Notes: generated from the letters alone by a model not told the origin. DNA of 64,000 nt from Pseudomonas antarctica (GCF_001647715.1 NZ_CP015600.1:1488001-1552000); one strand, 5' to 3'; positions 47,453 through 57,167 are shown, counted from the first letter of the stretch. Translations and numbers: made by a program.

Positions 47453-47468
47453 CTGTATGCGCATACAG
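47453..47468 (-). promoter_or_regulatory. LexA (SOS) box
   Basis: CTGTATGCGCATACAG is a perfect 16-base palindrome fitting CTGTAT-N4-ATACAG; with flanks (TACTGTAT...ATACAGCA) it agrees with the extended SOS consensus except at the outer end. It lies 19 bases before the chosen start of the gene at 47078. Confidence 0.8.
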
Positions 47469-47936
47469 TAATCGAGGCGCTTTAGATTTGGGAGTGGTGT
47501 TCGTCGGCAGGACGCCGCGGCGGTATTTGTCTTGGGAAAATCTTCCCCAAAACGCAACCGTTTGGACCAATGTTTATTGGGTTCAGAAGAGTCGCAAAAG
47601 TGGGTATTTTTTGATGTCGTTTTATGGGTCAAGGCCTTGATATTAAAGGCCTTGAGCGTTTCTTATGCCGCATCCCAGGCTTTGATGCCGAAAAGGTGCA
47701 ACGTTTTGCTTGAAACGGTCAAGGAATTGCCCCCCTTTGGGCCAATGGAAAACGAAAGGTCACGGATTATGCCATGCCTGGAGCATTTGGGTGCCGCTGG
47801 TCAGCATCGTGCGACTTTTGTGCAAAGGCCAGCGCGCAGCACAGGCAGGTAACATAGCCGGGTAATATGGCACTTCAACGGCCAGTTGTTGCCTGATGTG
47901 TGTCGTTGCAAGTCGATTGTCCGGGAAACCCGCGTG
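47469..47936. other. Prophage-chromosome boundary region without genes
   Basis: About 470 bases without a convincing gene. It contains a 10-base inverted repeat TCAAGGCCTT / AAGGCCTTGA with a 7-base loop (47629-47655). The right attachment site of the prophage should lie here. The left junction would be needed to define it. Confidence 0.5.
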
Positions 47937-49580
47937 ATGCAAACCGCTTATACCGTTCTTATCCTACTGATGCTGGTCAGTGTTTCGCGTCTTGTCGGGC
48001 GTGTGATCCCTCTGCCTTTACCCTTGGTGCAGATCGCTGCGGGCGCCTTGTTGGCCTGGCCTACGTTGGGGCTGCATGTGGCGCTGGACCCCGAACTGTT
48101 CCTGTTTCTTTTCTTGCCGCCCTTGTTGTTCTCCGATGGCTGGCGCATGCCCAAGCGCGAGTTGTGGCGATTGCGCGGCCCGATTCTGACGTTGGCGGTG
48201 GGGTTGGTGCTGTTCACCGTGGTCGGCGCTGGCTACTTCATTCATTGGATTTTGCCTACGATCCCGTTGCCAGTGGCCTTCGCCCTCGCAGCTGTTTTAT
48301 CACCGACGGATGCTGTGGCGGTGTCGGCCATTGCCCAAAATCGTTTGCCCAAGCCGCTGATGCACATGCTTCAGGGCGAAGCGTTGATGAATGATGCCTC
48401 GGGCCTGGTGACCTTCAAGTTCGCCCTCGCGGCGGCATTGACCGGCGTGTTCTCCCTGGCGGATGCCAGCCTGACCTTCGTGCTGGTTGCCGTGGGTGGC
48501 CTGGCGGTGGGTGTAGCGCTGAGCTGGCTGGTCGGCCGGCTACGTACATGGATGATCGCGCGTGGCTGGGACGACCCGGCCACTCACGTGGTGTTCATGT
48601 TGCTGCTGCCGTTTGCCGCGTATGTATTGGCTGAGCGCCTGGGCGCCTCGGGCATTCTCTCCGCAGTGGCGGCGGGCATGATGCAAAGCTGGCTCGATCT
48701 GTTGCCACGCCAGACCAGCACGCGCTTGCTCAATCGCAGCGTCTGGTCGCTGCTGGAGTTTGCGTTCAATGGGCTGATTTTCCTGCTGTTGGGCCTGCAA
48801 CTGCCGGACATCATCAAGGCCGTGGTCAGCCATGAGCCGACGCTGTGGCCCGCCTTGTTGTATCGTTGCATGGAGGTCGTGGCGATCTTCCTGGTGCTGG
48901 TGGTGCTGCGTTTTATCTGGGTGCAGAGCATCTGGCGACTGTCAGGCCTGCTGCGTCGATTACGTGGGAAAAGCGAGCTGACCCTGGTGCCTACCGCCCG
49001 TTCCTGCTGGCTGCTGACCGTCGGTGGTGTGCGCGGGGCGGTGACCCTGGCGGGTGTGATGTCGGTGCCTTTGCTGCTGGCGCCGGGGCAGGACTTTCCC
49101 GAGCGTGACCTGCTGATTTTCATCGCTGCCGGCGTGATTCTGCTATCGCTGGTCGCCGCCTGTATCGCCTTGCCGTTGCTGTTGCGCGGCATCGAACAGA
49201 GCCCCGATGAAAAGCGCCACAACGAAGTGCGCGAGGCGTGGAAAAAGACCGCCGTGGCCGCAATCCATGCCCTTGAAGCCGAGGAGCCTGCAGAAACCGA
49301 AACCCCGGACGCCGCCCAGGCCGCGCTGGCCGCTGAGCTCAAGGCGCGGCTAATGTCGGAATATCGCCATCAATTGGAAGTGTTCAACGACTCCGCCGAA
49401 GCCCAGGCGCTGGCGCAGCAGATGGACCAGTTGGAGCGCAAATTGCGGCTCAAGGCCCTGCGCGCGCAGCGCTTGGAGTTGTACAGCTTGAGCCGTCATC
49501 ACCAGATTGGTGATGATGTACTGCGTGAGGTGTTGGCGGACCTGGATATGAGCGAAGCGAGTCTTGGTATGCAGAAGTAG
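47937..49580 (+). CDS. Na+/H+ antiporter, CPA1/NhaP type
   Basis: 547 residues from ATG 47937. Twelve or so membrane helices in the first ~415 residues. Conserved CPA1 motifs: PPLLFSDGWRM, FALAAVLSPTDAVAVSAIAQ, GEALMNDASGLVTFKFALA (the ion-binding Asp) and GGVRGAVTLAG. A cytoplasmic helical tail of ~130 residues ends SEASLGMQK. Exchanges protons for Na+ at the inner membrane. Its neighbour across the locus is dapC in other Pseudomonas genomes. The last 200 bases are duplicated at 50762-50960. Confidence 0.92.
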   Translation: MQTAYTVLILLMLVSVSRLVGRVIPLPLPLVQIAAGALLAWPTLGLHVALDPELFLFLFLPPLLFSDGWRMPKRELWRLRGPILTLAVGLVLFTVVGAGYFIHWILPTIPLPVAFALAAVLSPTDAVAVSAIAQNRLPKPLMHMLQGEALMNDASGLVTFKFALAAALTGVFSLADASLTFVLVAVGGLAVGVALSWLVGRLRTWMIARGWDDPATHVVFMLLLPFAAYVLAERLGASGILSAVAAGMMQSWLDLLPRQTSTRLLNRSVWSLLEFAFNGLIFLLLGLQLPDIIKAVVSHEPTLWPALLYRCMEVVAIFLVLVVLRFIWVQSIWRLSGLLRRLRGKSELTLVPTARSCWLLTVGGVRGAVTLAGVMSVPLLLAPGQDFPERDLLIFIAAGVILLSLVAACIALPLLLRGIEQSPDEKRHNEVREAWKKTAVAAIHALEAEEPAETETPDAAQAALAAELKARLMSEYRHQLEVFNDSAEAQALAQQMDQLERKLRLKALRAQRLELYSLSRHHQIGDDVLREVLADLDMSEASLGMQK

Positions 49581-49651
49581 CGGAGGGCTGCGCCGTTGCC
49601 GAAGCAGACCGGAGGGCGCCGCCTTGCAAGTGGGGAGCAGCGAATTACGGA

Positions 49652-50362
49652 TTAGGCTGTTGCCGACTTTTCAGGTGGGTAAATAGACATCATGAATGCT
49701 TTATCGCCTTCTGATAGTTCTTCGTTAAAGGGGACTTCATATCCATCCGTGGTGACCCATGCTGGCGTTTTATAGTGCATGATTGATTTTGGGTCGTACG
49801 CGGAACGGGTCGTGAGGTCGGGGTCAAAGGGGTTTAGAACGTTATGATCAATTTCTGCTTTTGAAAGTCCAAGTTTCACACCCTCTTCGTACCACCTGTC
49901 TTTGTCCCAGTTTATAGTGTGGTCCGGATGTTGGTGTTCATGCTCCAGCCCCAGTGCATGACCAAATTCATGGCGTATTGTTTGGTTCAACATGTCGGCC
50001 GTTTGTTCTAGGTCAATGTGCATCGTGGGTGAGTCTTTTGGAAGTCGTTGTGCTTGCGTGCCCACGGCTGAATGACTGTCAGTCCCATCTTTTTTTCCGG
50101 ATATTCTAATATCACCGTCATTGGTTTCAATGAACTTGAATTTCAGATTTGTATGCGGCTGCCAAAGGTTTATATTTTTCTTTACGTAGTCTTTTGCTTT
50201 TTCCGGCATGTCGAACAGTGAGATGGTAATGGTCGAGTGCTGTGGCCATAAGTCTCGCGTGCTTGCGATGCCGCGTGTATGCCTGATTGATGCCGGTGGT
50301 TCTATGTCGGAAATCGGAAATGCGGAGGGTGTGTATGCAGTGAGCACGGGCTTGTTGATCAT
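49652..50362 (-). CDS. Zinc metalloprotease, astacin/M12-like (paralogue 1)
   Basis: 236 residues from ATG 50362, chosen because it lines up with the start of paralogue 2; the frame is open further upstream. The zinc motif HEFGHALGLEHEH (HExxHxxGxxH) and a Met-turn region SIMHYKTPAW are those of metzincin ZnMc proteases. Other conserved blocks are WPQHSTITISLFDM and NDGDIRISG. No Sec signal is visible, so export would need another route. About half the residues match the gene at 50963. Confidence 0.85.
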   Translation of the reverse strand: MINKPVLTAYTPSAFPISDIEPPASIRHTRGIASTRDLWPQHSTITISLFDMPEKAKDYVKKNINLWQPHTNLKFKFIETNDGDIRISGKKDGTDSHSAVGTQAQRLPKDSPTMHIDLEQTADMLNQTIRHEFGHALGLEHEHQHPDHTINWDKDRWYEEGVKLGLSKAEIDHNVLNPFDPDLTTRSAYDPKSIMHYKTPAWVTTDGYEVPFNEELSEGDKAFMMSIYPPEKSATA

Positions 50363-50520
50363 CAATTTCACCTGGGGCGTAGTCAGTAAAAGGGTCAATT
50401 CAATTACGGCTTTCCTTGTTGGTTGATTCAAAATATTTAGTTCCATTGGCAGCGACTGAAAGCCCTCGCCAAGGTGGTTGTCTGGCTGCACCCCATTGCA
50501 GAGTGCAGGCGTGTGCTGCG

Positions 50521-50761
50521 TTATCGGTTGCGTGTGATAAACGCGCAAATCCGCTCGGCCGCCTCCACGCGCCCGGCGCCTGAGTTAAAACCGTCCACTT
50601 CTCGCGACAGGTATGAACCTGGCACCACGGTCACGTGTTCTTCAACGAACAAGTCCAGGCAGAACGCTGCATCGTCGCCATTCACTTTCGGCCACAGGTA
50701 GCCTCCGTCCGGGTTTTGCACATCCAGTACCGGCTTTAGAATCGCCAGCACGGCGTCGAAC
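50521..50761 (-). pseudogene. dapC 3' remnant
   Basis: Roughly 240 bases resemble the 3' part of dapC (51858-52133): matching blocks include GGTTTTGCACATCCAGTACC and CGGTCACGTGTTCTTC. Identity is about 80% with several deletions, including the codons for RMALVAPLAECV, so no function is expected. It ends abruptly at 50761, where antiporter sequence begins. Confidence 0.85.
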
Positions 50762-50960
50762 TGTTCAACGACTCCGCCGAAGCCCAGGCGCTGGCGCAGC
50801 AGATGGACCAGTTGGAGCGCAAATTGCGGCTCAAGGCCCTGCGCGCGCAGCGCTTGGAGTTGTACAGCTTGAGCCGTCATCACCAGATTGGTGATGATGT
50901 ACTGCGTGAGGTGTTGGCGGACTTGGATATGAGTGAGGCGAACTTGGGCAGTATTAAATA
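50762..50960 (+). pseudogene. Antiporter 3' remnant, joined to the dapC remnant
   Basis: Bases 50762-50922 are identical over 161 bases to 49381-49541 of the antiporter gene. The copy then diverges slightly and ends SEANLGSIK-stop instead of SEASLGMQK-stop. It lacks a start and the rest of the gene. The fusion point with the dapC remnant marks a duplication junction. Confidence 0.88.
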
Positions 50961-50962
50961 AT

Positions 50963-51727
50963 TCAGGCGTTGATCATCGCCCGTATCGAGGTGTTGAGGA
51001 GCTTTCCGAAAAATGAATTATCCGTTGGGTAGAGTGACTGTATGAAGCGCTTATCGCCTTCAGACAGGTGTGTGCTGGAAGGGATGGGGTTGCCGTTGCT
51101 GAGCCATGAGGCAGGAAATCCGTAGTGCATGATGGAGGTCTTATCATAGGGCGAGACCTTTACTTTATCGTGCGGGAGTTTCTGGATGATGTTGTGATCG
51201 GCTTGCCATTGGAATTTCCCCCACGATTCATAATCGTCGTAAATGGTTTGATTATTGAATTCCAATGGTTGATCAGGGTGCTGGTGTTCATGTTTCAAAC
51301 CCAGGGCGTGGCCGAACTCATGCTGGACCCTGGCCGCGATATTCGCCGGCGCCCCTTTAAAGCCAATGCTCATCGTGGGCGTCGGCTGCGCTACCTTTTT
51401 GGCATCGGTACCAATCTTTGACCATGCGTTGCTGGTGTCATTGTTCGCGATGATTCTGATGTCGCCGTTGGGGGTATCAACAAATTTGAAATAGAGATTG
51501 GTGTGGGGAGCCCACTGATTAATGTTGTGCTTTACCCACTTCTTTTGTTCTTGCGTCATGTTCAACAAAGAAATGTTCAAGACTGAATGTTGAGGCCATG
51601 TTTTGTCGGGGTCGGCTACGCCGCGTTTATTTCTGATGAGGGCGGGGTGCGGGGTTTCGATGGGGTCGGCAGCAGTGTCGTGCAGCGCATAGGCAGGGGC
51701 GAAATGGGGCAGGATAGGAAGCGTCAT
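50963..51727 (-). CDS. Zinc metalloprotease, astacin/M12-like (paralogue 2)
   Basis: 254 residues from ATG 51727 with GGTGAAAACCC upstream. Zinc motif HEFGHALGLKHEH and Met-turn SIMHYGFPASW; TWPQHSVLNISLLNM and NGDIRII correspond to blocks of paralogue 1. The C-terminus is ~20 residues longer. No Sec signal. Located between the duplication scar and dapC. Substrate unknown. Confidence 0.85.
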   Translation of the reverse strand: MTLPILPHFAPAYALHDTAADPIETPHPALIRNKRGVADPDKTWPQHSVLNISLLNMTQEQKKWVKHNINQWAPHTNLYFKFVDTPNGDIRIIANNDTSNAWSKIGTDAKKVAQPTPTMSIGFKGAPANIAARVQHEFGHALGLKHEHQHPDQPLEFNNQTIYDDYESWGKFQWQADHNIIQKLPHDKVKVSPYDKTSIMHYGFPASWLSNGNPIPSSTHLSEGDKRFIQSLYPTDNSFFGKLLNTSIRAMINA

Positions 51728-51821
51728 GGGTTTTCACCGAAGCGTTTAAGTCAGATCAGCTTGGGTGGGGCTTTTACGGGTTTCTGTTCCAGATTTTGGT
51801 TTACCGGATGAGTCTGTAGTG

Positions 51822-51846
51822 GCCGCCTCCACGGTGCGGAGGCGGC
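51822..51846. repeat. Hairpin after dapC
   Basis: GCCGCCTCC (51822-51830) and GGAGGCGGC (51838-51846) with a 7-base loop, just beyond the dapC stop. No U tract on either side; probably a transcript-end stabiliser or weak terminator. Confidence 0.5.
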
Positions 51847-51853
51847 ACGTGTA

Positions 51854-53053
51854 TCAACCGCGGCGCTGGATAAAGTCGCGAATCCGTTCGGCGGCTTCTA
51901 CACACTCGGCCAGTGGCGCAACCAGTGCCATGCGCACGCGCCCTGCGCCTGGGTTGAAACCATCGACTTCACGCGACAGGTACGAGCCCGGCACGACGGT
52001 CACGTGTTCTTCCACGAACAAGTCCCGGCAAAACGCCGCGTCATCACCTTCGATATTCGGCCACAGGTAGAAACCGCCGTCCGGGTTTTGTACATCCATT
52101 ACCGGCTTGAGAATCGCCAGTACAGCGTCGAACTTTTCCCGGTACAGGTCACGGTTGGCCTGCACGTGCGCTTCGTCCTGCCAGGCGGCAATGCTTGCCA
52201 GCTGCGTTTGCACTGGCATCGCGCAGCCGTGGTAGGTGCGGTACAGCAGGAAAGCCTTGAGGATGTCGGCGTCGCCGGCGACAAAACCGGAGCGCAGGCC
52301 CGGCAGGTTGGAGCGCTTGGACAGGCTGTGGAACACCACGCAGCGCTTGAAGTCCTGGCGGCCCAGTTCGACGCAGGCGCTCAGCAGGCCCGGCGGCGGG
52401 GTTTGTTCGTCGAAGTACAGCTCGCTGTAGCACTCGTCGGCGGCGATCACGAAGTCGTACTCGTCGGCCAGGGCGATGAGTTTTTTCAGTGTTTCTACCG
52501 GGATCAGCGCGCCGGTCGGGTTGCCCGGGGAGCACAGGAACAGGATCTGGCAGCGTTTCCAGACGTCCGGCGACACGGCGTCGAAATCCGGGTTGAAGCC
52601 GTTGGCGTCAAGGCACGGCAGGTAGTGCGGCTTGGCCCCGGCCAGGAACGCCGCGCCTTCGTAGATCTGATAGAAAGGGTTCGGGCTCACCACCAGCGCA
52701 TCTTCACCGCGATTGACCACGGTTTGGGTGAAGGCAAACAGTGCCTCGCGGGTGCCGTTGACCGGCAGGATATTGCGCGCCGGGTCCAGCCAGCCGTTGG
52801 GCACGTTGAAGCGGCGTTCGCACCAGGCGCCGATGGCCTCGCGCAGCGCCGGGATGCCCAGGGTGGTCGGGTATACGGCCATCTGGTCGAGGTTGTTGCT
52901 CAGCGCTTCGGCCACGAATGCCGGGGATTTGTGCTTAGGTTCGCCGATGGACAGTGCGATCGGACGTTTGCTCGGGTTCGGCGTGACGCTACCGAGCAGG
53001 GCGCGCAGTTTCTCGAACGGGTAGGGCTGCAGTTGGTTCAGGGCGTTGTTCAT
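51854..53053 (-). CDS. dapC: Succinyldiaminopimelate transaminase
   Basis: 399 residues from ATG 53053 (MNNALNQLQPYPFEKLRALL). A fold-type I PLP aminotransferase: ALSIGEPKHKSP at the N-terminus, SPGNPTGA, ADECYSELYF and the PLP lysine in SLSKRSNLPGLRSG. Acts in the lysine/peptidoglycan diaminopimelate pathway, converting N-succinyl-2-amino-6-oxopimelate to N-succinyl-diaminopimelate with glutamate. Located beside glnD, as in other Pseudomonas. Confidence 0.93.
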   Translation of the reverse strand: MNNALNQLQPYPFEKLRALLGSVTPNPSKRPIALSIGEPKHKSPAFVAEALSNNLDQMAVYPTTLGIPALREAIGAWCERRFNVPNGWLDPARNILPVNGTREALFAFTQTVVNRGEDALVVSPNPFYQIYEGAAFLAGAKPHYLPCLDANGFNPDFDAVSPDVWKRCQILFLCSPGNPTGALIPVETLKKLIALADEYDFVIAADECYSELYFDEQTPPPGLLSACVELGRQDFKRCVVFHSLSKRSNLPGLRSGFVAGDADILKAFLLYRTYHGCAMPVQTQLASIAAWQDEAHVQANRDLYREKFDAVLAILKPVMDVQNPDGGFYLWPNIEGDDAAFCRDLFVEEHVTVVPGSYLSREVDGFNPGAGRVRMALVAPLAECVEAAERIRDFIQRRG

Positions 53054-53111
53054 CGCAAATCTCGTCAAATTCGGTTGAAAGCATGCGGTCTGTCAGGCAA
53101 AGCAATTCAAA

Positions 53112-53201
53112 TGTGGGAGCGGGCTTGCTCGCGAAAGCGGGATGTCAGTCACTGTAGATGTCGACTGAACCACCGCATTCGCGAGCAAGCCCGCTCCCAC
53201 A
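53112..53201. repeat. REP pair (BIME-like) of the P. fluorescens type
   Basis: A 24-base sequence beginning TGTGGGAGCGGG (53112-53135) is repeated as its exact reverse complement at 53178-53201, with 42 bases between. This is the inverted REP doublet common in intergenic regions of fluorescent pseudomonads. It lies between dapC and glnD. Confidence 0.9.
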
Positions 53202-53231
53202 CAAGCCCGCCCATACAGTGAAATTGAGTGT

Positions 53232-55934
53232 TCATATTGTCAGTCTGGACAGCTCGACACCGGGTTCCTGGGTCACGCTCAATTGCTGCACGATAGCTTC
53301 CTGTAAACGCCGGCACAGCTCCGGGTCGGACAATGGCTGGTTGTCGGCATCGGTAATGAAGAACACGTCTTCCACGCGCTCGCCGAGGGTCGCGATCTTG
53401 GCGTTTTGCAACGACAGGTCGAACTCCAGGAAGATCCCCCCGATTCGCGCCAGCAAGCCTGGGCGATCCGGTGCGCTGAGTTCCAGCACCGTCACTGGGC
53501 GCTGGGCGTCGTTGGAAATGGTCACCTGGGGCGCAAAGGCGAAGTGCTTGAGCTGGCGCGGCACCCGGCGCTGGATGATGGTCGGGTAGTCGTCCGGGTT
53601 GCGCAGGGCTTCGGTGAGGCCTTCGCGGATCTTTTTCACGCGCACCGGGTTGTCGCCGATCGAGTCGCCTTCGGTATCAAGCACGATGTAGGTGTCGAGG
53701 GTGAACTGGCTGCTCGAGGTGATGACCCGAGCGTCATGGATGTTCAAGTTGAGCTGGTCCATGGCGGCCACCGTCACGGCGAAGAAGTCGTGCTGGTCGG
53801 GCGCGTAGATGAAGATCTGCGTGCCGCCCTCGAATTCGCGCTGGGTGGTTTCCTTGATCAGCACCAGCGGGCCGCCATCGGCCGGCTGCTGCAGGATTGC
53901 GTCACTGTGCCAGGCCACATCACCTGCGGTATGACGCAGGAAGTAATCGTCACCCAGCTGCGACCACAGCTGCTCGACATCATCCGGGTCATTGCCGCCG
54001 CGCACGAGGATATCCAGGGCCGCGCTTTGGGTGCGGCGGATCTGCTCTTCGCGGTCCACCGGGTTTTCCAGGCCACGGCGCAGTGCGCGCTTGGTCTCGG
54101 TGTAGAGCTGGCGCAGCAGGCTGGCGCGCCAGGAGTTCCACAGGGTCGGGTTGGTGGCGTTGATGTCGGAGACGGTCAGCACATAGAGATAGTCGAGACG
54201 GGTTTCATCGCCGACGATTCCGGCGAAATCGTGGATCACCTGCGGGTCGGACAAGTCCTTGCGTTGCGCGGTCGTCGACATCACCAAGTGGTTCTGCACC
54301 AGCCAGACGATCAGGCGGCTGTCCCACAGTGGCAGTTGATGGCGCTGGCAGAACGCCTCGGCATCCACCGCGCCGATCTCCGAGTGGTCACCATGACGGC
54401 CTTTGCCGATGTCGTGGTACAGGCCGGCCAGGTAAATCAGCTCGGGCTTGGGTAGCTTGGCCATCAGCTTACTGGCCAGCGGGAATTTCTCTGACACCTG
54501 GGTGTACTGCAACTTACGCAGGTGTTTGATCAGGTTCAGGGTGTGAGCATCCACGGTGTAGATGTGGAACAGGTCGTGCTGCATCTGCCCGACGATAAAG
54601 CCGAACTCCGGCAGGTAACGCCCGAGGATGCCGTAACGGTTCATCCGCCGCAGGTTGCGGTGGATGCCGATCTTGCATTTGAACAGCTCGATAAACAGGC
54701 TGGTGTTGCGAATGTCGTTGCGAAAGTCGTCGTCGATCAGGTGACGGTTTTCCCGCAGCAGGCGGATGGTATCGGCACGTACGCCTTTGATTTCTGGCTG
54801 CTGGGCCATCAGCACGAAGATTTCCAGCATGGCGAACGGCGTGCGACGGAACACGTTGTCGTTGCGCGCCTCGATGTAGCCGTCGTGCAACTGGAAGCGA
54901 GAGTTGATCGGCTGCGGCGGTGCTTCGTCTTCGGGGGCCAGGATCACCTCTTCGAAGTGCTGGATGATCAGGTCGCTAAGCTGGGCAATGCTCATGACCA
55001 CCCGGTAATACTGCTGCATGAAGCTTTCGATGCTGGTTTTTGCATCTTCGCCTTCAAACCCGAGCAGGGTAGCGATGGAGCGCTGATGGTCGAACAGCAA
55101 GCGGTCTTCGGAGCGCCCGGCGAGCATGTGCAGGGCGTAGCGCACCTTCCACAGGAACTCCTGGGACGACGCCAGCAGTGCGTTTTCGCTTTCTACCAGG
55201 AAGCCTTCACCGGCGAGCGCGCGCAGGTTCAGGGTGCCGTATTGGCGACGCGCAACCCACAGGATCGTCTGGATATCCCGCAGCCCGCCCGGTGAGCCTT
55301 TGACGTTGGGCTCCAGGTTGTATTCGGTGTCGTTGTATTTGTGGTGCCGGGCTTTCTGCTCGGCACGCTTGGCCAGGAAGAAGTCCTTGCTCGGCCACAT
55401 GTGGGCGGTGCTGGTAACTTCCAGCATGCGCTGGCGCAGGCGCTCGGGGCCTGCGACGGTGCGGCTTTCCATCAGGTTGGTGATAACCGTCAGGTCGGCG
55501 CGAGCCTCTTCGGCGCATTCGTCCACCGAGCGTACGCTTTGGCCGACTTCCAGGCCGATATCCCACAGCAGCGTCAGAAAACGCTCGATGGAATCGCGAA
55601 AGATCTCATGATCGGCGCTGTCCAGCAGGATCAGCAGGTCGATGTCGGAGTAGGGGTGCAGTTCGCCGCGACCATAGCCGCCGACCGCCACCAGGGCGAT
55701 ATCGGCGTCTTCACTCCAGCTGAACTGCTCCCAGGCTTTTTGCAGGATGTTGTCGACGAACCAGGCGCGGTCCTCGATCAGCCGACGAATGTCCCGGCCG
55801 CTGCGAAAGCGCTCATCGAGCACCTCGCGGGCCTGGCGGATAGCCTTCTTGAAGGCGGCAATGGGGCTTGCCTTCAGTGCCAGTTCGGCCTGGAACTGGC
55901 CACGGTCGAAGAGTTCGGGATCCACCTGGGGCAT
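53232..55934 (-). CDS. glnD: PII uridylyltransferase / uridylyl-removing enzyme
   Basis: 900 residues, full length. Nucleotidyltransferase motif [20 protein letters not shown] (~residue 80); HD domain with [19 protein letters not shown] (~residue 500). Two C-terminal ACT domains ([40 protein letters not shown]) sense glutamine. It modifies PII (GlnB/GlnK) according to nitrogen status. Followed 65 bases upstream by map on the same strand. Confidence 0.96.
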   Translation of the reverse strand: MPQVDPELFDRGQFQAELALKASPIAAFKKAIRQAREVLDERFRSGRDIRRLIEDRAWFVDNILQKAWEQFSWSEDADIALVAVGGYGRGELHPYSDIDLLILLDSADHEIFRDSIERFLTLLWDIGLEVGQSVRSVDECAEEARADLTVITNLMESRTVAGPERLRQRMLEVTSTAHMWPSKDFFLAKRAEQKARHHKYNDTEYNLEPNVKGSPGGLRDIQTILWVARRQYGTLNLRALAGEGFLVESENALLASSQEFLWKVRYALHMLAGRSEDRLLFDHQRSIATLLGFEGEDAKTSIESFMQQYYRVVMSIAQLSDLIIQHFEEVILAPEDEAPPQPINSRFQLHDGYIEARNDNVFRRTPFAMLEIFVLMAQQPEIKGVRADTIRLLRENRHLIDDDFRNDIRNTSLFIELFKCKIGIHRNLRRMNRYGILGRYLPEFGFIVGQMQHDLFHIYTVDAHTLNLIKHLRKLQYTQVSEKFPLASKLMAKLPKPELIYLAGLYHDIGKGRHGDHSEIGAVDAEAFCQRHQLPLWDSRLIVWLVQNHLVMSTTAQRKDLSDPQVIHDFAGIVGDETRLDYLYVLTVSDINATNPTLWNSWRASLLRQLYTETKRALRRGLENPVDREEQIRRTQSAALDILVRGGNDPDDVEQLWSQLGDDYFLRHTAGDVAWHSDAILQQPADGGPLVLIKETTQREFEGGTQIFIYAPDQHDFFAVTVAAMDQLNLNIHDARVITSSSQFTLDTYIVLDTEGDSIGDNPVRVKKIREGLTEALRNPDDYPTIIQRRVPRQLKHFAFAPQVTISNDAQRPVTVLELSAPDRPGLLARIGGIFLEFDLSLQNAKIATLGERVEDVFFITDADNQPLSDPELCRRLQEAIVQQLSVTQEPGVELSRLTI

Positions 55935-55999
55935 CGATCGGCTTTCCTTTCTATCTATCAGTCAGTCACAGGGTTGCTGGGGAAAACCGAGGCAACAAT

Positions 56000-56782
56000 T
56001 CAAGCCGAAACGCGTGGGATCGTGTCGTCTGCGCGCAAGGTGAAGATCTCGTAGCCGGTGTCGGTGACCAGCAGGGTGTGTTCCCACTGGGCCGAGAGCT
56101 TGCGGTCCTTGGTGATAGCGGTCCAGCCGTCGCCCAGCACCTTGGTGTCGGCCTTGCCCTGGTTGATCATCGGCTCGATGGTGAAGGTCATGCCCGCTTT
56201 CAGTTCCATGCCGGTACCGGCGCGGCCGTAGTGCAGGATCTGCGGTTCTTCATGGAACACCTTGCCGATGCCGTGGCCACAGAATTCGCGGACGACCGAG
56301 AAACCGTTCTTTTCAGCGTGCTTCTGGATCACTTCACCGATATCGCCCAGGCGGCAGCCGGGTTTCACGATCTCGATAGCCTTGTACATGCATTCCTGGG
56401 TGACCTGGGACAGGCGTTCGGCCCAGACCGGCACGGTACCTACGTGGAACATGCGGCTGGTGTCGCCGTGATAGCCATCCTTGATCACGGTGACGTCAAT
56501 GTTCAGGGTGTCGCCGTCCTTCAACGGCTTGTCACCCGGAATGCCATGGCAGACCACGTGGTTGATCGAGGTGCAGATCGACTTGGGAAAGCCCTTGTAG
56601 TTGAGCGGGGCAGGAATGGCTTTTTGCACATCGACTATATAGTCGTGGCAGATGCGGTCCAGGGCTTCGGTGGTGACGCCAGGCTTGACGTGTTCGGCAA
56701 TCATTTCCAGCACGTCGGCAGCCAGTTTGCCGGCAACGCGCATGCCGGCGATGTCTTCGGCGGTTTTCAAGGTAACGGTCAT
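56000..56782 (-). CDS. map: Methionine aminopeptidase, type I
   Basis: 260 residues. Metal ligands are visible in NIDVTV, HGDTSR, the His of GHGIGKVFHEEP, the Glu of TIEPM and the Glu of QWEHTLL. Removes the starting Met from new proteins. Divergent from rpsB, the conserved arrangement in Pseudomonas. Confidence 0.96.
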   Translation of the reverse strand: MTVTLKTAEDIAGMRVAGKLAADVLEMIAEHVKPGVTTEALDRICHDYIVDVQKAIPAPLNYKGFPKSICTSINHVVCHGIPGDKPLKDGDTLNIDVTVIKDGYHGDTSRMFHVGTVPVWAERLSQVTQECMYKAIEIVKPGCRLGDIGEVIQKHAEKNGFSVVREFCGHGIGKVFHEEPQILHYGRAGTGMELKAGMTFTIEPMINQGKADTKVLGDGWTAITKDRKLSAQWEHTLLVTDTGYEIFTLRADDTIPRVSA

Positions 56783-57167
56783 ACAGGCTCTCTCTAGCGC
56801 GACGCGCTGAAATCAATACGGTTTACGGGCGTGCGACAAAAGGTTACAGAATTCGCACAAGCCCCAAAAAACGTGATTCTAACAGACGCGCGCGGCAAAT
56901 CATGAGCGTCTGACGATCGCTTCTCTCTATAAGGTGGGGGCATATTGGCTCTATTCAAAGGCTTACGCAAAAGCGGAAGACGGCAAATGTGATTGCGGGT
57001 TTCGTTTTCGTCCTTCGTGTGGTATAAAATGCGCCGCTTTCCGGGGATACCCCGCAAAGCTTAAATCCACACACGTGTCGACACGATGACCTGGGTGCCG
57101 GAGGCGAATGCCGCTGGTTGGTCATTGGGATACGTGGAGGCCAAACCCGACTTATTAAGGAACTATC
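56783..57167 (+). promoter_or_regulatory. map-rpsB divergent promoter region and rpsB leader
   Basis: A -10 element TATAAA (57023-57028) lies 145 bases before rpsB; the hexamer 17 bases earlier (TTTCGT) is a weak -35. The leader of about 130 bases contains GC-rich stretches that can pair (GGGGATACCCC near 57043). rpsB leaders of gammaproteobacteria are often controlled by S2 itself; such control is likely here but not shown. No small gene is seen. Confidence 0.5.

Larger units (their letters stand above)
1..47470. mobile_element. Lambda-like siphovirus prophage (left end outside window)
   Basis: The gene content and order are those of a temperate long-tailed phage: leftward early operon, CI-type repressor and Cro-like gene back to back, replication, NinG, holin, terminases, portal, scaffold, capsid, tail tube, tape measure, M-L-K-I-J tail tip and Rz/Rz1. 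Every structural gene looks intact, and so do repressor, origin and lysis genes. No integrase or left attachment site is visible, so these must lie left of base 1. The right boundary is inferred to lie between the LexA-box gene at 47.1-47.5 kb and the chromosomal antiporter at 47.9 kb; no att repeat can be shown without the left junction. Confidence 0.93.

Noticed and set aside
47629..47655. 10-base inverted repeat as the attachment site
   Set aside because: Attachment cores cannot be recognised from one side; the repeat may equally be a terminator. It is noted only as a landmark.
53112..53201. REP inverted pair as a terminator for dapC or glnD
   Set aside because: It lies on the 5' side of dapC and 3' side of glnD, spans 90 bases with a 42-base centre and has the known REP sequence; a transcript-end effect for glnD remains possible, but REP is the better name.
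52004..53221. Plus-strand frame of 405 codons opposite dapC
   Set aside because: Shadow of the strongly biased dapC codons; no start signal.
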